DNA of 25,207 bases from an uncultured Collinsella sp. (GCA_958437495.1 CAUBOH010000024.1:1-25207), one strand, 5' to 3'. Counted from the stretch's first letter, positions 6,806 to 15,564 are shown. Notes: a model not told the origin generated them from the letters alone. Numbers and translations: made by a program.

Positions 6806-7396
6806 CTACAGCACGCCGTCCAGCATAAGGTTCACCTTGAGCACGTTGACCGTGGGCTCGCCGAACACGCCGAGGAAACGGCCCTTGGTGCACGCGGCGA
6901 TGATGTCGCGCACCTCGTCCTCACTTTTGCCCGTGACCTTGGCAAGGCGCGGAACCTGGTACTCGGCGGCATCCGGAGAGATCTCCGGGTCGAGGCCGGA
7001 CCCCGAACACGTCACCAGGTCGACGGGCACGGCGTCCATATCGGCATCGGGGTTGGCAGCGCGGATCTTCTTCACGCGCGCATCTATCAGCTGCCGATAC
7101 TCCTCACTCGCCGGGGACAGGTTGGACGGGGCACCATACGCCATGAGCTCGCCGTCTTCGCCTTCGACAATTGATACGTTCTGGATACGACCCCACATGT
7201 GGGCTTCGTCATCGAAGTTCTGGCCGATGAGCTCGGAGCCCACAACCTTGCCGTCGACCGTAATGAGCGATCCGTTCGCCTTGTACGGAAATGCAAGCTG
7301 CGCGACGCCGGTCACCACGAGCGTGTATCCCAGGCCGCAGACGATGGTAAACAGCGCGAACACGCCAAGTGCGCGCGATGCGATACCTTTGAACAT
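6806..7396 (-). CDS. kdpC: Potassium-transporting ATPase subunit KdpC
   Basis: 196 residues. One N-terminal membrane span (about 9-35, GVFALFTIVCGLGYTLVVTG) is followed by the family motif KANGSLI, the extracytoplasmic domain with GSGLDPEISPDAAEYQVPR, and the helical C-terminus around GRFLGVFGEPTVNVLKVN. KdpC holds the KdpA channel and KdpB pump together and is thought to assist K+ or ATP affinity. The start has GGAGG at the normal distance, 12 bp after the kdpB stop. Last gene of kdpFABC; the hairpin repeat just downstream probably terminates the operon. Confidence 0.96.
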   Translation of the reverse strand: MFKGIASRALGVFALFTIVCGLGYTLVVTGVAQLAFPYKANGSLITVDGKVVGSELIGQNFDDEAHMWGRIQNVSIVEGEDGELMAYGAPSNLSPASEEYRQLIDARVKKIRAANPDADMDAVPVDLVTCSGSGLDPEISPDAAEYQVPRLAKVTGKSEDEVRDIIAACTKGRFLGVFGEPTVNVLKVNLMLDGVL

Positions 7397-7408
7397 ACAA
7401 ACCTCCGT

Positions 7409-9469
7409 CTACATCATGCCAATGCCGAACAAGGCCAGCAGCATGTCGATAATCTTGATGAATACGAACGGCGCCACGATACCGCCCAGACCCCACACCA
7501 GCAGGTTGTGGGTCAGCAGCTGGCCGGACGAAAGCTCGCGGTACTTCACGCCTTTCAGGGCGGCAGGAATCAGCGCGACGATGACCAGCGCGTTGTAGAT
7601 AATGGCGGACAGCACGGCAGACAACGGGCTGGTGAGCCCCAGGATGTTGAGGGCGTCCAACCCGGGGTAGATCGGCGAGAATAGCGCCGGGATGATGGCG
7701 AAATACTTGGCGACGTCGTTGGCGACCGAGAAGGTCGTGAGCGAGCCGCGGGTCATGAGCAGTTGCTTGCCGATGCGCACGACCTCGATGAGCTTGGTGG
7801 GGCTGGAGTCGAGGTCGACCATGTTGCCGGCCTCCTTGGCAGCCTGGGTTCCCGTGTTCATGGCCACGGCAACATCCGCCTGCGCCAGCGCCGGTGCGTC
7901 GTTGGTGCCGTCGCCGGTCATGGCGACCAGGTGACCCTCGCGCTGGAACGAGCGAATCTTCTCGAGCTTGCCCTCGGGGGTGGCCTCGGCCAGGAAGTCG
8001 TCAACGCCGGCCTCGGCGGCGATTGCCGCGGCGGTGAGCGGGTTGTCGCCCGTCACCATGATGGTCTTGATGCCCATCTTGCGCAGGTCGGCGAACTTCT
8101 CCTTAACGCCGGACTTGATGATGTCCTTGAGGTACACAACGCCCAGCACGCGGCAGTTCTTTGCCACGACCAACGGGGTGCCGCCCACCTTCGCAATGCG
8201 TTCAACGGCCTCGTCGCACTCCTGGGAGAACACGCCGCCGGCTGCCTCCACATAGGTGCGCACGGAATCGGCAGCGCCCTTGCGGATCTCATTGCCCTCG
8301 TAGTTCACGCCGGACATGCGGGTCGCCGCAGTGAAGGGGATGAACTCCATGCCCTTATCCTCGAGTGTGCGGCCGCGCAGCCCAAACTGCTCCTTGGCGA
8401 GCACGACGATGGAGCGGCCCTCGGGGGTCTCATCCGCCAGAGAGGACAGCTGCGCGGCATCGGCGAGTTCTGCCGGATCGACACCGTCGACCGGAATGAA
8501 CTCAGCGGCCTGGCGGTTGCCCAAGGTGATGGTACCGGTCTTATCGAGCATGAGAATGTCGACGTCGCCGGCGGCCTCGATGGCGCGGCCGGACATGGCC
8601 AGCACGTTGGCCTCGTTCAGTCGGCTCATGCCGGCGATGCCAATGGCGGACAGCAGCGCACCAATGGTGGTGGGCGCCAGACAGACGAGCAAGGCAACGA
8701 GCGTGGTCACAGCGGTGGGGTTCGCCATACCGTTGAGCCCTGCAGAGAAACTCGAGTAGCAGTACAGTGCGAGCGTCACGAGGATGAAGATGACGGACAG
8801 AGCAACCAGAAAGATCTCGAGCGCGACCTCGTTGGGGGTCTTCTTGCGGGCGGCGCCCTCGACCATGGCGATCATCTTATCCAGGAAGCTCTGGCCAGGC
8901 TCACTGGTGATTTTCACCACAATCCAATCGGAAAGCACGGTGGTGCCACCAGTGACGGCAGAACGGTCGCCGCCAGCCTCGCGAACCACGGGTGCAGACT
9001 CGCCGGTAATGGCCGACTCATCAACCGAGGCGGCACCCTCGATGACATCGCCGTCTCCCGGAATCTGCTCGCCGGCGCGCACGACCACCAGATCCCCGCG
9101 TGAGAGCTCGGTACCGGGAACGACCGTGAAGCGGTCCTTATCCTCGACGGACTCGATGCGATGGGCCTCGACGTCCTTTTTCGCCGCGCGCAGGGAGTCT
9201 GCCTGCGCCTTACCGCGGCCCTCGGCAAGTGCCTCGGCAAAATTTGAAAAGAGGTCGGTCAGCCAGAGAATGACGGCAATGGCGATCACATAGTACGTGG
9301 GGACGCCGGCGTCCTGTACCCCAAAAATAGAGGCGATGGCCAGAATGGAGGTCATGGCGGCCGACAGCCACACCAGGAACATGACCGGGTTTTGGACCTG
9401 GACACGGGGGTCAAGCTTGGCAAATGAATCGCGCACCGCGCGGCTCATCATGTCTTTTTGCATAGCCAT
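7409..9469 (-). CDS. kdpB: Potassium-transporting P-type ATPase subunit KdpB
   Basis: 686 residues, close to the usual 680. Landmarks: two N-terminal membrane spans (about 28-75), TGES of the actuator domain at 155-158, the channel helix CLAPTTIGALLSAIG (about 263-277), and the phosphorylation site DKTGTITLGNR with the acceptor Asp near 309. Further on are the nucleotide-binding KGAADSV motif, the hinge MVTGDNPLTAAAIA and GDGTNDAPALAQADV. C-terminal membrane segments follow. KdpB hydrolyses ATP and drives K+ that enters through KdpA into the cytoplasm. It is 15 bp downstream of kdpA and 12 bp upstream of kdpC. No key motif is missing. Confidence 0.98.
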   Translation of the reverse strand: MAMQKDMMSRAVRDSFAKLDPRVQVQNPVMFLVWLSAAMTSILAIASIFGVQDAGVPTYYVIAIAVILWLTDLFSNFAEALAEGRGKAQADSLRAAKKDVEAHRIESVEDKDRFTVVPGTELSRGDLVVVRAGEQIPGDGDVIEGAASVDESAITGESAPVVREAGGDRSAVTGGTTVLSDWIVVKITSEPGQSFLDKMIAMVEGAARKKTPNEVALEIFLVALSVIFILVTLALYCYSSFSAGLNGMANPTAVTTLVALLVCLAPTTIGALLSAIGIAGMSRLNEANVLAMSGRAIEAAGDVDILMLDKTGTITLGNRQAAEFIPVDGVDPAELADAAQLSSLADETPEGRSIVVLAKEQFGLRGRTLEDKGMEFIPFTAATRMSGVNYEGNEIRKGAADSVRTYVEAAGGVFSQECDEAVERIAKVGGTPLVVAKNCRVLGVVYLKDIIKSGVKEKFADLRKMGIKTIMVTGDNPLTAAAIAAEAGVDDFLAEATPEGKLEKIRSFQREGHLVAMTGDGTNDAPALAQADVAVAMNTGTQAAKEAGNMVDLDSSPTKLIEVVRIGKQLLMTRGSLTTFSVANDVAKYFAIIPALFSPIYPGLDALNILGLTSPLSAVLSAIIYNALVIVALIPAALKGVKYRELSSGQLLTHNLLVWGLGGIVAPFVFIKIIDMLLALFGIGMM

Positions 9470-9484
9470 AAATCTGCGACTCCT

Positions 9485-11308
9485 TTACGCAACCATCTGG
9501 AAGAATTCGGCAACGGGACCAAGCGCCAACGCCGGGAAGAAGCTCAGGGCGCCAATCAGCAGAACGACGAATACCAGTAGGAACACGAACATGGCATTGG
9601 TGGTGGAAAGCGTGCCGGCGCTCTCGGCGACCTTGCCCTTCCCGGCCAGCGAGCCCGCAATGGCGAGCGTGCCCACAATCGGCAGGAACCGCGCGAACAG
9701 CATCTCGATACCCAGCAGCACGTTGATCCACGGGATATTGCAGTTCATGCCGGCGAATGAGGAGCCGTTGTTGCCGCCAGCCGAAGTAAGGGCGTACAGG
9801 ACCTCGGAGAAGCCATGCGCCCCGCCGTTGGTGAGTTGGTCGACAAGACCGGGCACCATGCAGGCGATAGCGGAGCTCACCAGAATGGCGAACGGAGTGG
9901 CGAGACACAGAACCACCGCCCAGCGCATCTCGGTCGGCTCAATCTTCTTGCCCAGGAACTCGGGTGTGCGGCCGACCATAAGGCCGGCGATAAACACCGT
10001 GAGGATGGCGAAGCCGATCATGCCGTACAGGCCGCAGCCCACGCCGCCGAAGACGACCTCGCCCAGCGCTATCTGGAGCATCTGGACAAACCCGCCGAGC
10101 GGGGTGTAGGAGTCGTGCATGGAGTTGACCGAGCCGTTGGAAGCAGCCGTCGTGAAAGCGGACCAGGTGGAAGAGGAGGCGATACCGAAACGGCTCTCCT
10201 TGCCCTCCATGTTGCCGCCGGCCTGGCCGTCGGTCATCTCGATATTGACCGCTCCGCCATCGGCCAGCTGCGGGGTACCCATATGCTCGTTAACGGCGAT
10301 GATGCCGGTGAAGATCACCAGCAGGATGAACATGGCGGCAAAGATAGCCTTGCCCTGCTTGGTGTTCTTGACGCCGATACCGAAGGTGAAGCAGCAGGCG
10401 GCCGGGATCAGCAGCAGGCTGGTCATCTCGATGATGTTGGTGAAGGCACTGGGGTTCTCATACGGATGGGCGGAGTTCACGCCGAAGAAGCCGCCGCCGT
10501 TGGTGCCGGACTGCTTGATGGCAACCTGAGGAGCCGCGGGACCCTGGGGCAGGAACTGCTCGGTGACCACGCGCGCGCCCTCGACAACCTTGCCGTCGAC
10601 CTTGACCGTGTCGCCCTCGATCTGGGCGCCGTCGATGACGCTCCAGCCGCCGTCTGCATTAGGCTGGACAGCGACGGGCTCTACGAGCTCAGCCTTCTGA
10701 GCCGGCTGGAAGTTGGAGATGACGCCACCGGCAGCCAGGCAGATGCCGAACACGAGGTTCAGCGGGATGAGCACATACAGGACGGTGCGGGTGAGGTCGA
10801 CCCAGAAGGAACCCAGACCCTGCTCCTTGACCTGACGGAAGCCGCGGATCAGCGCGAACATGACCGCGATACCGGTGCCAGCGGAAACGAAGTTCTGCAC
10901 GGTGAGGCCCATGAACTGCACAAAGTAGGACAGGGTGGTCTCACCGGAATAGGATTGCCAATTGGTGTTGGTTATGAAGGAGGCAGCCGTATTGAACGAC
11001 AGGTCCCACGACACACCCGGCAGGTGCTGGGGATTGCCTGGCAAGAAGGACTGAAGCGCCTGGAGTGCCACAAGAGCCACGAGGCCGATCCCCGAAAAGA
11101 CCAGCCCGCTCGCCAGATAGCGCCTACACCCCATCTGCTCTGCCGCGTCGATGCGAAGCAGACGATAGACGCCACGCTCCACAGGAGCAATCACAGGCGA
11201 CAGGAACGTATGCTCACCATCCATGATATGGGCCATGAATCGACCGAGCGGAACGGCCAGGACGACGAGCACGGCAAAGTACAAGATGTACTGAATCGCA
11301 GCGTCCAT
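9485..11308 (-). CDS. kdpA: Potassium-transporting ATPase subunit KdpA
   Basis: 607 residues, slightly longer than the 557 of E. coli. About ten membrane segments and the four selectivity-filter-like loops of the KtrB/Trk superfamily are present: NTNWQSYSGE with SAGTGIA, GTNGGGFFGVNSAHP, and TSAGGNNGSSFAGM. KdpA is the K+-selecting subunit that feeds the pump. The extra length seems to lie in the soluble loop around residues 200-270 (EPVAVQPNADGGWSVIDGAQ and following), a charged stretch containing repeated GxxV(K/V)DGKVV-type segments. The ATG at 11308 is 3 bp after the kdpF stop, so translation is probably coupled. Confidence 0.97.
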   Translation of the reverse strand: MDAAIQYILYFAVLVVLAVPLGRFMAHIMDGEHTFLSPVIAPVERGVYRLLRIDAAEQMGCRRYLASGLVFSGIGLVALVALQALQSFLPGNPQHLPGVSWDLSFNTAASFITNTNWQSYSGETTLSYFVQFMGLTVQNFVSAGTGIAVMFALIRGFRQVKEQGLGSFWVDLTRTVLYVLIPLNLVFGICLAAGGVISNFQPAQKAELVEPVAVQPNADGGWSVIDGAQIEGDTVKVDGKVVEGARVVTEQFLPQGPAAPQVAIKQSGTNGGGFFGVNSAHPYENPSAFTNIIEMTSLLLIPAACCFTFGIGVKNTKQGKAIFAAMFILLVIFTGIIAVNEHMGTPQLADGGAVNIEMTDGQAGGNMEGKESRFGIASSSTWSAFTTAASNGSVNSMHDSYTPLGGFVQMLQIALGEVVFGGVGCGLYGMIGFAILTVFIAGLMVGRTPEFLGKKIEPTEMRWAVVLCLATPFAILVSSAIACMVPGLVDQLTNGGAHGFSEVLYALTSAGGNNGSSFAGMNCNIPWINVLLGIEMLFARFLPIVGTLAIAGSLAGKGKVAESAGTLSTTNAMFVFLLVFVVLLIGALSFFPALALGPVAEFFQMVA

Positions 11309-11311
11309 AGT

Positions 11312-11398
11312 TTACGAATCACTCCTCATCAGAATGTAGATGTAATAGATAAAGAGTCCAATGCAGGCGACTCCGATAATGGGAATGAGGATGTCCAT
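11312..11398 (-). CDS. kdpF: KdpF-like small membrane subunit
   Basis: 28 residues, beginning MDILIPIIGVACIGLFIYYI and ending LMRSDS: one hydrophobic helix and a short polar tail, the size and shape of KdpF (29 residues in E. coli), which stabilises the Kdp complex at the KdpA/KdpB interface. The ATG at 11398 has AAAGGGG about 5 bases upstream, better than any upstream start in this frame. It is the first gene of the leftward operon and ends 3 bp before kdpA. Identification rests on position and hydrophobic profile because such peptides carry little sequence signal. Confidence 0.85.
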   Translation of the reverse strand: MDILIPIIGVACIGLFIYYIYILMRSDS

Positions 11399-11641
11399 TA
11401 CCGCCCCTTTCATGCGCGGTCCGATGTCTCGGACGCCTGCTCTCGCAAGCGTCTGGGGACAGTAAACGCTTCTAGGGATTAAAGAGGCGTGAGGGCTGGG
11501 GCTCACGACCTTAAGATGCCGTAAATATGCAGGTAGAAAGCACTATTGCAGCTGCAGTGCGCCTATACTCGACCTCGCGTGCATACAGTGGTGTCCTCAC
11601 CGCGTATGCACGCATGGACAACGCTTCAGAAAGGCTACGCT
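11399..11641. promoter_or_regulatory. Divergent kdpFABC / kdpDE promoter and leader region
   Basis: This 243-bp gap separates the two Kdp operons. For kdpD, TATACT at 11564-11569 is a good -10 box without a clear -35, as expected of an activator-dependent promoter. In the kdpF leader, GTCCGA/TCGGAC (11419-11434) and GACGCCTGC/GCAAGCGTC (11432-11453) form two overlapping, mutually exclusive hairpins just ahead of the kdpF ribosome site. No sequence recognisable as a ydaO-type c-di-AMP riboswitch was found, and no convincing KdpE box can be assigned. Confidence 0.5.
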
Positions 11642-14377
11642 ATGCAGCGCGACGCATCGGACACTCGCGTCAATCCAGACCTCATCCTCAAAGCAATTGA
11701 GAAAGACGAGGTCGCCGATGACGCTCGAACCAGCCGGGGACACCTCAAGATTTTCTTTGGCTATGCTGCTGGCGCAGGCAAAACCTATGCGATGCTTCAA
11801 GCCGCCCACGCCGCCAAGCGGCGAGGTGTCGACGTCGTCGCGGGATACATCGAGCCGCACGAACGTCCGGCAACTGCCCATCTTGCACAAGGGCTTGAGA
11901 ACGTGCCCTGTAAACTCATCGAGCACAACGGCATTGCGCTCAGCGAGTTCGACCTAGATGCGGCTATCGAGCGCGCCCCTCAGCTCATCCTTGTCGACGA
12001 GCTCGCCCATACGAATGCGCCGGGGTCTCGCCACGACAAACGCTATCAAGACGTCGAGGAACTTCTACATGCGGGCATCGACGTCTATACGACCGTGAAC
12101 GTTCAGCATATCGAGAGCCTAAACGACATGGTTGCATCCATCACCGGCGTTGTCGTGAGCGAACGAATCCCCGACCGTATCTTCGATGATGCCGACCAGG
12201 TCGAGCTCGTCGACATAGAGCCCGAAGACCTACTTGAGCGCCTTCGCGCCGGCCTCGTCTACCGTCCCGCACAAGCCGACCGAGCGCAACAGCATTTTTT
12301 TACCGTCGAGAACCTCACCGCACTCCGAGAAATCGCGCTGCGCCGCTGCGCCGATCGCACCGGCCACCTCACAGACGCCGCACGCGTGCTGGGAAACCGT
12401 GACTACTACACCAGGGAGCGTATCTTAGTCTGTGTCTCCCCGGCGCCGACCAATCCCCGCATCGTCCGTGCCGCCGCACGCATGGCGAAAGCGTTTCGCA
12501 GCGAGCTCGTCGCCCTGTTCGTAGAGAGCCCGCGCACGCAAGCCATGAGCGATGATGAGCGCGCCAAGCTTGCAGCCAATATCGCCCTAGCCGAGCAGCT
12601 CGGAGCACATATGGAAACCGTCTATGGCGACGACATCGCGTTTCAGATCTCCGAGTTCGCGCGCCTGTCGGGTATTTCGAAGATCGTCATGGGGCGCACG
12701 GGCGAGCGCAGCAGCGTCCGTCAGGCCCTCTTCGGCCGCAAATCTCTCGTAGAACAGCTCATAACATTCGCCCCGAACCTCGACATTTACATCATTCCAG
12801 ACCAGTCGACTCCGCCTTCCCGACCCAAAGGACGCCGCCGTGCGCTCGCCCTGCAGCCGCCCAGCAGCCGAGACGCGCTTCGCACGCTGGCCCTCTCTCT
12901 TGTCGCCACGGCTGTTGGCACGGCTTTCCGCCATCTGGGATTTGCCGATTCCAGCATCATATCCCTCTATATCCTCACGGCCCTGCTGACCGCCGTCACC
13001 ACGACGGGGCGTATCTGCACGATCGTATCGAGCGTGCTCTCTGTAGTGCTTTACAACTTCTGCTTCGTCACGCCTCTGTTTTCGCTCGCCAGCTACGACC
13101 GAAGCTATCTGGTCACGTTCGGCATCATGTTCGCTACCGCTATGGTCGCCGGCGAGTTAACTGCGCGCATCGCCGACAACGCCCGTACCTCCGCCGAGAA
13201 CGCATTCAAAACGCGCGTACTCCTCGAAACGAACCAGCTCTTGCAGCAAGCCCATAGCGCGGAGGAGTGCGCCCGCGTCGCCATGAACCAACTCATCAAA
13301 CTGCTTAAACTCGACGTGGTCTTCTACACCGCCGAACACGGCACGCTCGGCAAGACGCTCTATGAGTCCGCTGGCACCGAAAACCGATCCGCGTCGCTGC
13401 TCACAGACTACGAGCGCGCTGTTGCAACCTGGACATACACCAACAACAAGCGCGCGGGCGCAAGCACGCGGACCCTGCCTGAGGCGCGCTGTCTCTACCT
13501 CGCGGTTCGCACCGGCGACAAGGTATTCGGTGTCATCGGCATCGCCCTGGAGGGGCGCGAGATCGAAGCCTTCGAGCATTCGATTGTCCTATCTATCGTA
13601 GGCGAATGCGCCTTGGCGCTCGAAAGTGACCAGGCGGCGCAAGAGCGCGAAGAGGCTGCAGTCTTGGCGAAAAACGAGCAGCTGCGCGCCAACCTTTTGC
13701 GCTCCATCGGCCACGATTTGAGGACACCCCTCACGGCTATATCCGGATCTGCAGCAATCCTTCGGAAGAGCGACGAGAAGCTCAGCCTCGAACAACGCTG
13801 CGATCTTGCCGATGCCATCTACGACGACCCCCTCTGGCTTATCGATACCGTGGAGAACCTCCTCGCCATCACGCGCGTCGAGGACGGCACCATTCGCCTC
13901 AACTTCACATCCGAGCTCATCGACGAGGTCATCGAGGCCGCCCTCAGCCATGTCGCCCAAGCATCGCATGGACGCTCCGTCGCCATCGAGCACACTGACG
14001 ACATCCTGCTGGTACGCATCGACGTCCATCTCATCATGCAGGTGCTTACGAATCTCATCATGAACGCCTTCAAATACACGCCCGAGGACTCGACTGTCAC
14101 CATCAGCGCACGTCGCGAGGGTGCGTTCGTCGTGGTGGACGTCGCAGACGATGGGCCGGGTGTGGCAGAATGCGACAAGCCTCATATCTTTGAGCGCTTC
14201 TTCACCTCAAGCAATACGCAGCCCGTGGATTCGCGTCGAAGCATCGGCCTTGGGCTGTCGCTCTGCCGCTCCATCGTGGAGGCGCATGGCGGCGTCATCG
14301 AAGTTCGTGACAACCACCCCCATGGGGCCGTCTTCCGTTTTACCCTGCCCGCCGAGGAGATCGAGATTCATGAATAA
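11642..14377 (+). CDS. kdpD: Sensor histidine kinase KdpD
   Basis: 911 residues from the ATG at 11642 (AAAGG upstream); the frame is open from 11546 without a better start. Order: KdpD N-terminal domain with Walker A GYAAGAGKT (40-48) and the DELAHTNAPGS segment; a USP-like domain (about 255-385, ILVCVSPAPTNPRIVRAAAR); four membrane helices (about 414-508); a GAF-like region; the phosphoacceptor helix SIGHDLRTPLTAISGS (His near 691); and a catalytic domain with NLIMNAFKYTP, DDGPGVAE and GLGLSLCRSI. KdpD senses K+ limitation or ionic stress and phosphorylates KdpE. All kinase motifs look intact. Its stop codon overlaps the kdpE start (ATGAATAA), so the two are coupled. Confidence 0.97.
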   Translation: MQRDASDTRVNPDLILKAIEKDEVADDARTSRGHLKIFFGYAAGAGKTYAMLQAAHAAKRRGVDVVAGYIEPHERPATAHLAQGLENVPCKLIEHNGIALSEFDLDAAIERAPQLILVDELAHTNAPGSRHDKRYQDVEELLHAGIDVYTTVNVQHIESLNDMVASITGVVVSERIPDRIFDDADQVELVDIEPEDLLERLRAGLVYRPAQADRAQQHFFTVENLTALREIALRRCADRTGHLTDAARVLGNRDYYTRERILVCVSPAPTNPRIVRAAARMAKAFRSELVALFVESPRTQAMSDDERAKLAANIALAEQLGAHMETVYGDDIAFQISEFARLSGISKIVMGRTGERSSVRQALFGRKSLVEQLITFAPNLDIYIIPDQSTPPSRPKGRRRALALQPPSSRDALRTLALSLVATAVGTAFRHLGFADSSIISLYILTALLTAVTTTGRICTIVSSVLSVVLYNFCFVTPLFSLASYDRSYLVTFGIMFATAMVAGELTARIADNARTSAENAFKTRVLLETNQLLQQAHSAEECARVAMNQLIKLLKLDVVFYTAEHGTLGKTLYESAGTENRSASLLTDYERAVATWTYTNNKRAGASTRTLPEARCLYLAVRTGDKVFGVIGIALEGREIEAFEHSIVLSIVGECALALESDQAAQEREEAAVLAKNEQLRANLLRSIGHDLRTPLTAISGSAAILRKSDEKLSLEQRCDLADAIYDDPLWLIDTVENLLAITRVEDGTIRLNFTSELIDEVIEAALSHVAQASHGRSVAIEHTDDILLVRIDVHLIMQVLTNLIMNAFKYTPEDSTVTISARREGAFVVVDVADDGPGVAECDKPHIFERFFTSSNTQPVDSRRSIGLGLSLCRSIVEAHGGVIEVRDNHPHGAVFRFTLPAEEIEIHE

Positions 14378-15074
14378 TGCCGCTAAGCCACGCATCCTCC
14401 TGGTCGAAGATGACCTGACCGTTCAAAACCTCGTTTCGACCGCGCTTGACCTCCACGGCTATGTCGTGAGCAAGGTCTGCAACGGCCAGGCCGCCATCAT
14501 GGATGCGGTGTCGCACGGCCCCAGCCTCATCATGCTCGACCTCGGCCTTCCCGACATTGACGGTATCGAGGTCATCACGAAGATCCGAAGCTGATCGGCA
14601 GTCCCCATTATCGTCATTTCGGCGCGCTCCGAAGATTCCGACAAGATTGCAGCACTTGACGCAGGGGCAGACGACTACCTCACCAAGCCCTTTTCTGTAG
14701 ATGAGTTGCTCGCGCGCGTCCGTGCGAATTTGAGACGCTCCTCGATGGCGTCGAGCGAGTCGACAGAAGCGAGCACGTTCGACAACGGTCCGCTGCATAT
14801 CGACTACGCCGCGGGATACGCGACGAAAGACGGACGCGAGCTCTCGCTCACCCCAACCGAGTACAAATTGCTCGTCCTTCTGGCGAAAAACGTCGACAAG
14901 GTGCTCACCCACACCTTCATCACCCGCGAGATATGGGGCACGAGCTGGGACAGCGATCTGGCGAGCCTGCGCGTGTTCATGCGCACCCTGCGCAAGAAGA
15001 TCGAGGCAGACCCCTCTCACCCCAAGATGATTCAGACGCACATGGGTGTCGGGTACCGCATGCAGCGTCTCTAG
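14370..15074 (+). pseudogene. kdpE: Response regulator KdpE, interrupted by an in-frame TGA
   Basis: The frame from the ATG at 14370 would give 234 residues but has TGA at 14592-14594 (codon 75). Both sides stay in one frame with full family sequence. Before it lies the receiver domain with ILLVEDD and phospho-acceptor MLDLGLPD (Asp near 57). After it come SAVPIIVISARSEDSDKIAA, DDYLTKPF and an OmpR-type winged helix ending HMGVGYRMQRL. From memory, E. coli KdpE reads RQWSAVPVIVLSARSEESDK at this place, so TGA replaces TGG (Trp), a single-base change. As written, the product stops at 74 residues, without part of the receiver and all of the DNA-binding domain. A recent mutation, a sequencing error or read-through are the options. 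Start overlaps kdpD by 8 bp. Confidence 0.92.
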
Positions 15075-15081
15075 CCCACCC

Positions 15082-15199
15082 CACAAAAAAGTTGCGGTGG
15101 AATACGGAGTAGATGAGGCCTTTGACAGCCAAAACAGTCCGTATTTCACCGCAACTGATGGGTGGGATGGAGTTAGAGGCCCAGGTAGTTGGTCATGCC
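15082..15199. repeat. Kdp-flanking hairpin repeat, copy 2
   Basis: Same orientation and length (118 bp) as copy 1 at 6668-6785. The 19-bp stem pairs 15090-15108 with 15138-15156 around a 29-base loop. On the minus strand a run of six T follows the stem, so it is terminator-like for leftward transcription, while the intact gene beside it (kdpE) runs rightward. The right part includes the last codons of the gene remnant at 15173-15289. Confidence 0.85.
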
Positions 15200-15289
15200 T
15201 TCGACGGCGAGCTTGGCGCCTGCCACGGCATGGACCACGGTGAGCGGGCCGTTGACCACATAGTTAGCGATACCCCAAAAATACTCTTC
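15173..15289 (-). pseudogene. C-terminal remnant of a lost gene, possibly a flavoprotein oxidoreductase
   Basis: A minus-strand frame reads VEEYFWGIANYVVNGPLTVV, then HAVAGAKLAVEGMTNYLGL and TAA at 15173. It has no start codon or ribosome site and upstream runs straight into the hairpin at 15317-15353. The VNGPLTVVHAVAGAK pattern resembles the last helix of FAD-dependent pyridine-nucleotide oxidoreductases (GDVVxGPxTVVxAVxxGKxAA). That is a tentative resemblance from memory. The stretch looks like true coding sequence that lost its 5' part. Confidence 0.45.
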
Positions 15290-15316
15290 AACTCGCCGCG
15301 CTCGCGTCCAAATGCA

Positions 15317-15353
15317 CAAAGCGCCCCGCGAACGAATGCTCGCAGAGCGCTTG
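15317..15353 (-). terminator. Hairpin after the FeoB-associated peptide gene
   Basis: CAAAGCGC (15317-15324) and the GCGCTTG end at 15353 form the base of an imperfect hairpin with loop GAAT, 11 bp past the stop codon at 15364 on the minus strand. The stem has a bulge and weak central pairs, and there is no long T-run. Confidence 0.5.
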
Positions 15354-15363
15354 GATGTCGGCC

Positions 15364-15564
15364 CTACTTGATACCGCGGCCCAAGTCTTCGGCGATTTTG
15401 TCCACACCCTTAAGTGCGGCGCAGGTCTTTTTGTTGGAACAATGTCCCGTGCAAACGCCACCCTGAGCGCAGTCGGCGCAGGTGCCCTTGCGGTAGATGC
15501 GCACGCACACGGCGACAAACGCAATACCGATAACAGCCAGTACAACAATATCGATAGGTGCCAT
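15364..15564 (-). CDS. FeoB-associated Cys-rich membrane protein
   Basis: 66 residues. One N-terminal membrane helix (about 4-24, IDIVVLAVIGIAFVAVCVRI) is followed by a cysteine cluster CADCAQGGVC and CSNKKTC, then a short charged tail. This matches the small FeoB-associated Cys-rich proteins encoded after feoB in many anaerobes, which may help the FeoB channel or act like FeoC (function not proven). The ATG has a perfect AGGAGG upstream. It lies 176 bp after feoB, beyond the feoB terminator hairpin, so it is read by partial read-through or its own promoter. Confidence 0.85.
   Translation of the reverse strand: MAPIDIVVLAVIGIAFVAVCVRIYRKGTCADCAQGGVCTGHCSNKKTCAALKGVDKIAEDLGRGIK

Noticed and set aside
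11399..11545. ydaO-type c-di-AMP riboswitch or KdpE box ahead of kdpF
   Set aside because: Such elements control kdp in some Gram-positives, but no recognisable conserved core was found; only short hairpins and scattered TTTAC words.
14592..14594. Selenocysteine at the kdpE TGA
   Set aside because: The site corresponds to Trp in KdpE proteins, has no redox role, and no SECIS-like hairpin is evident just after it.
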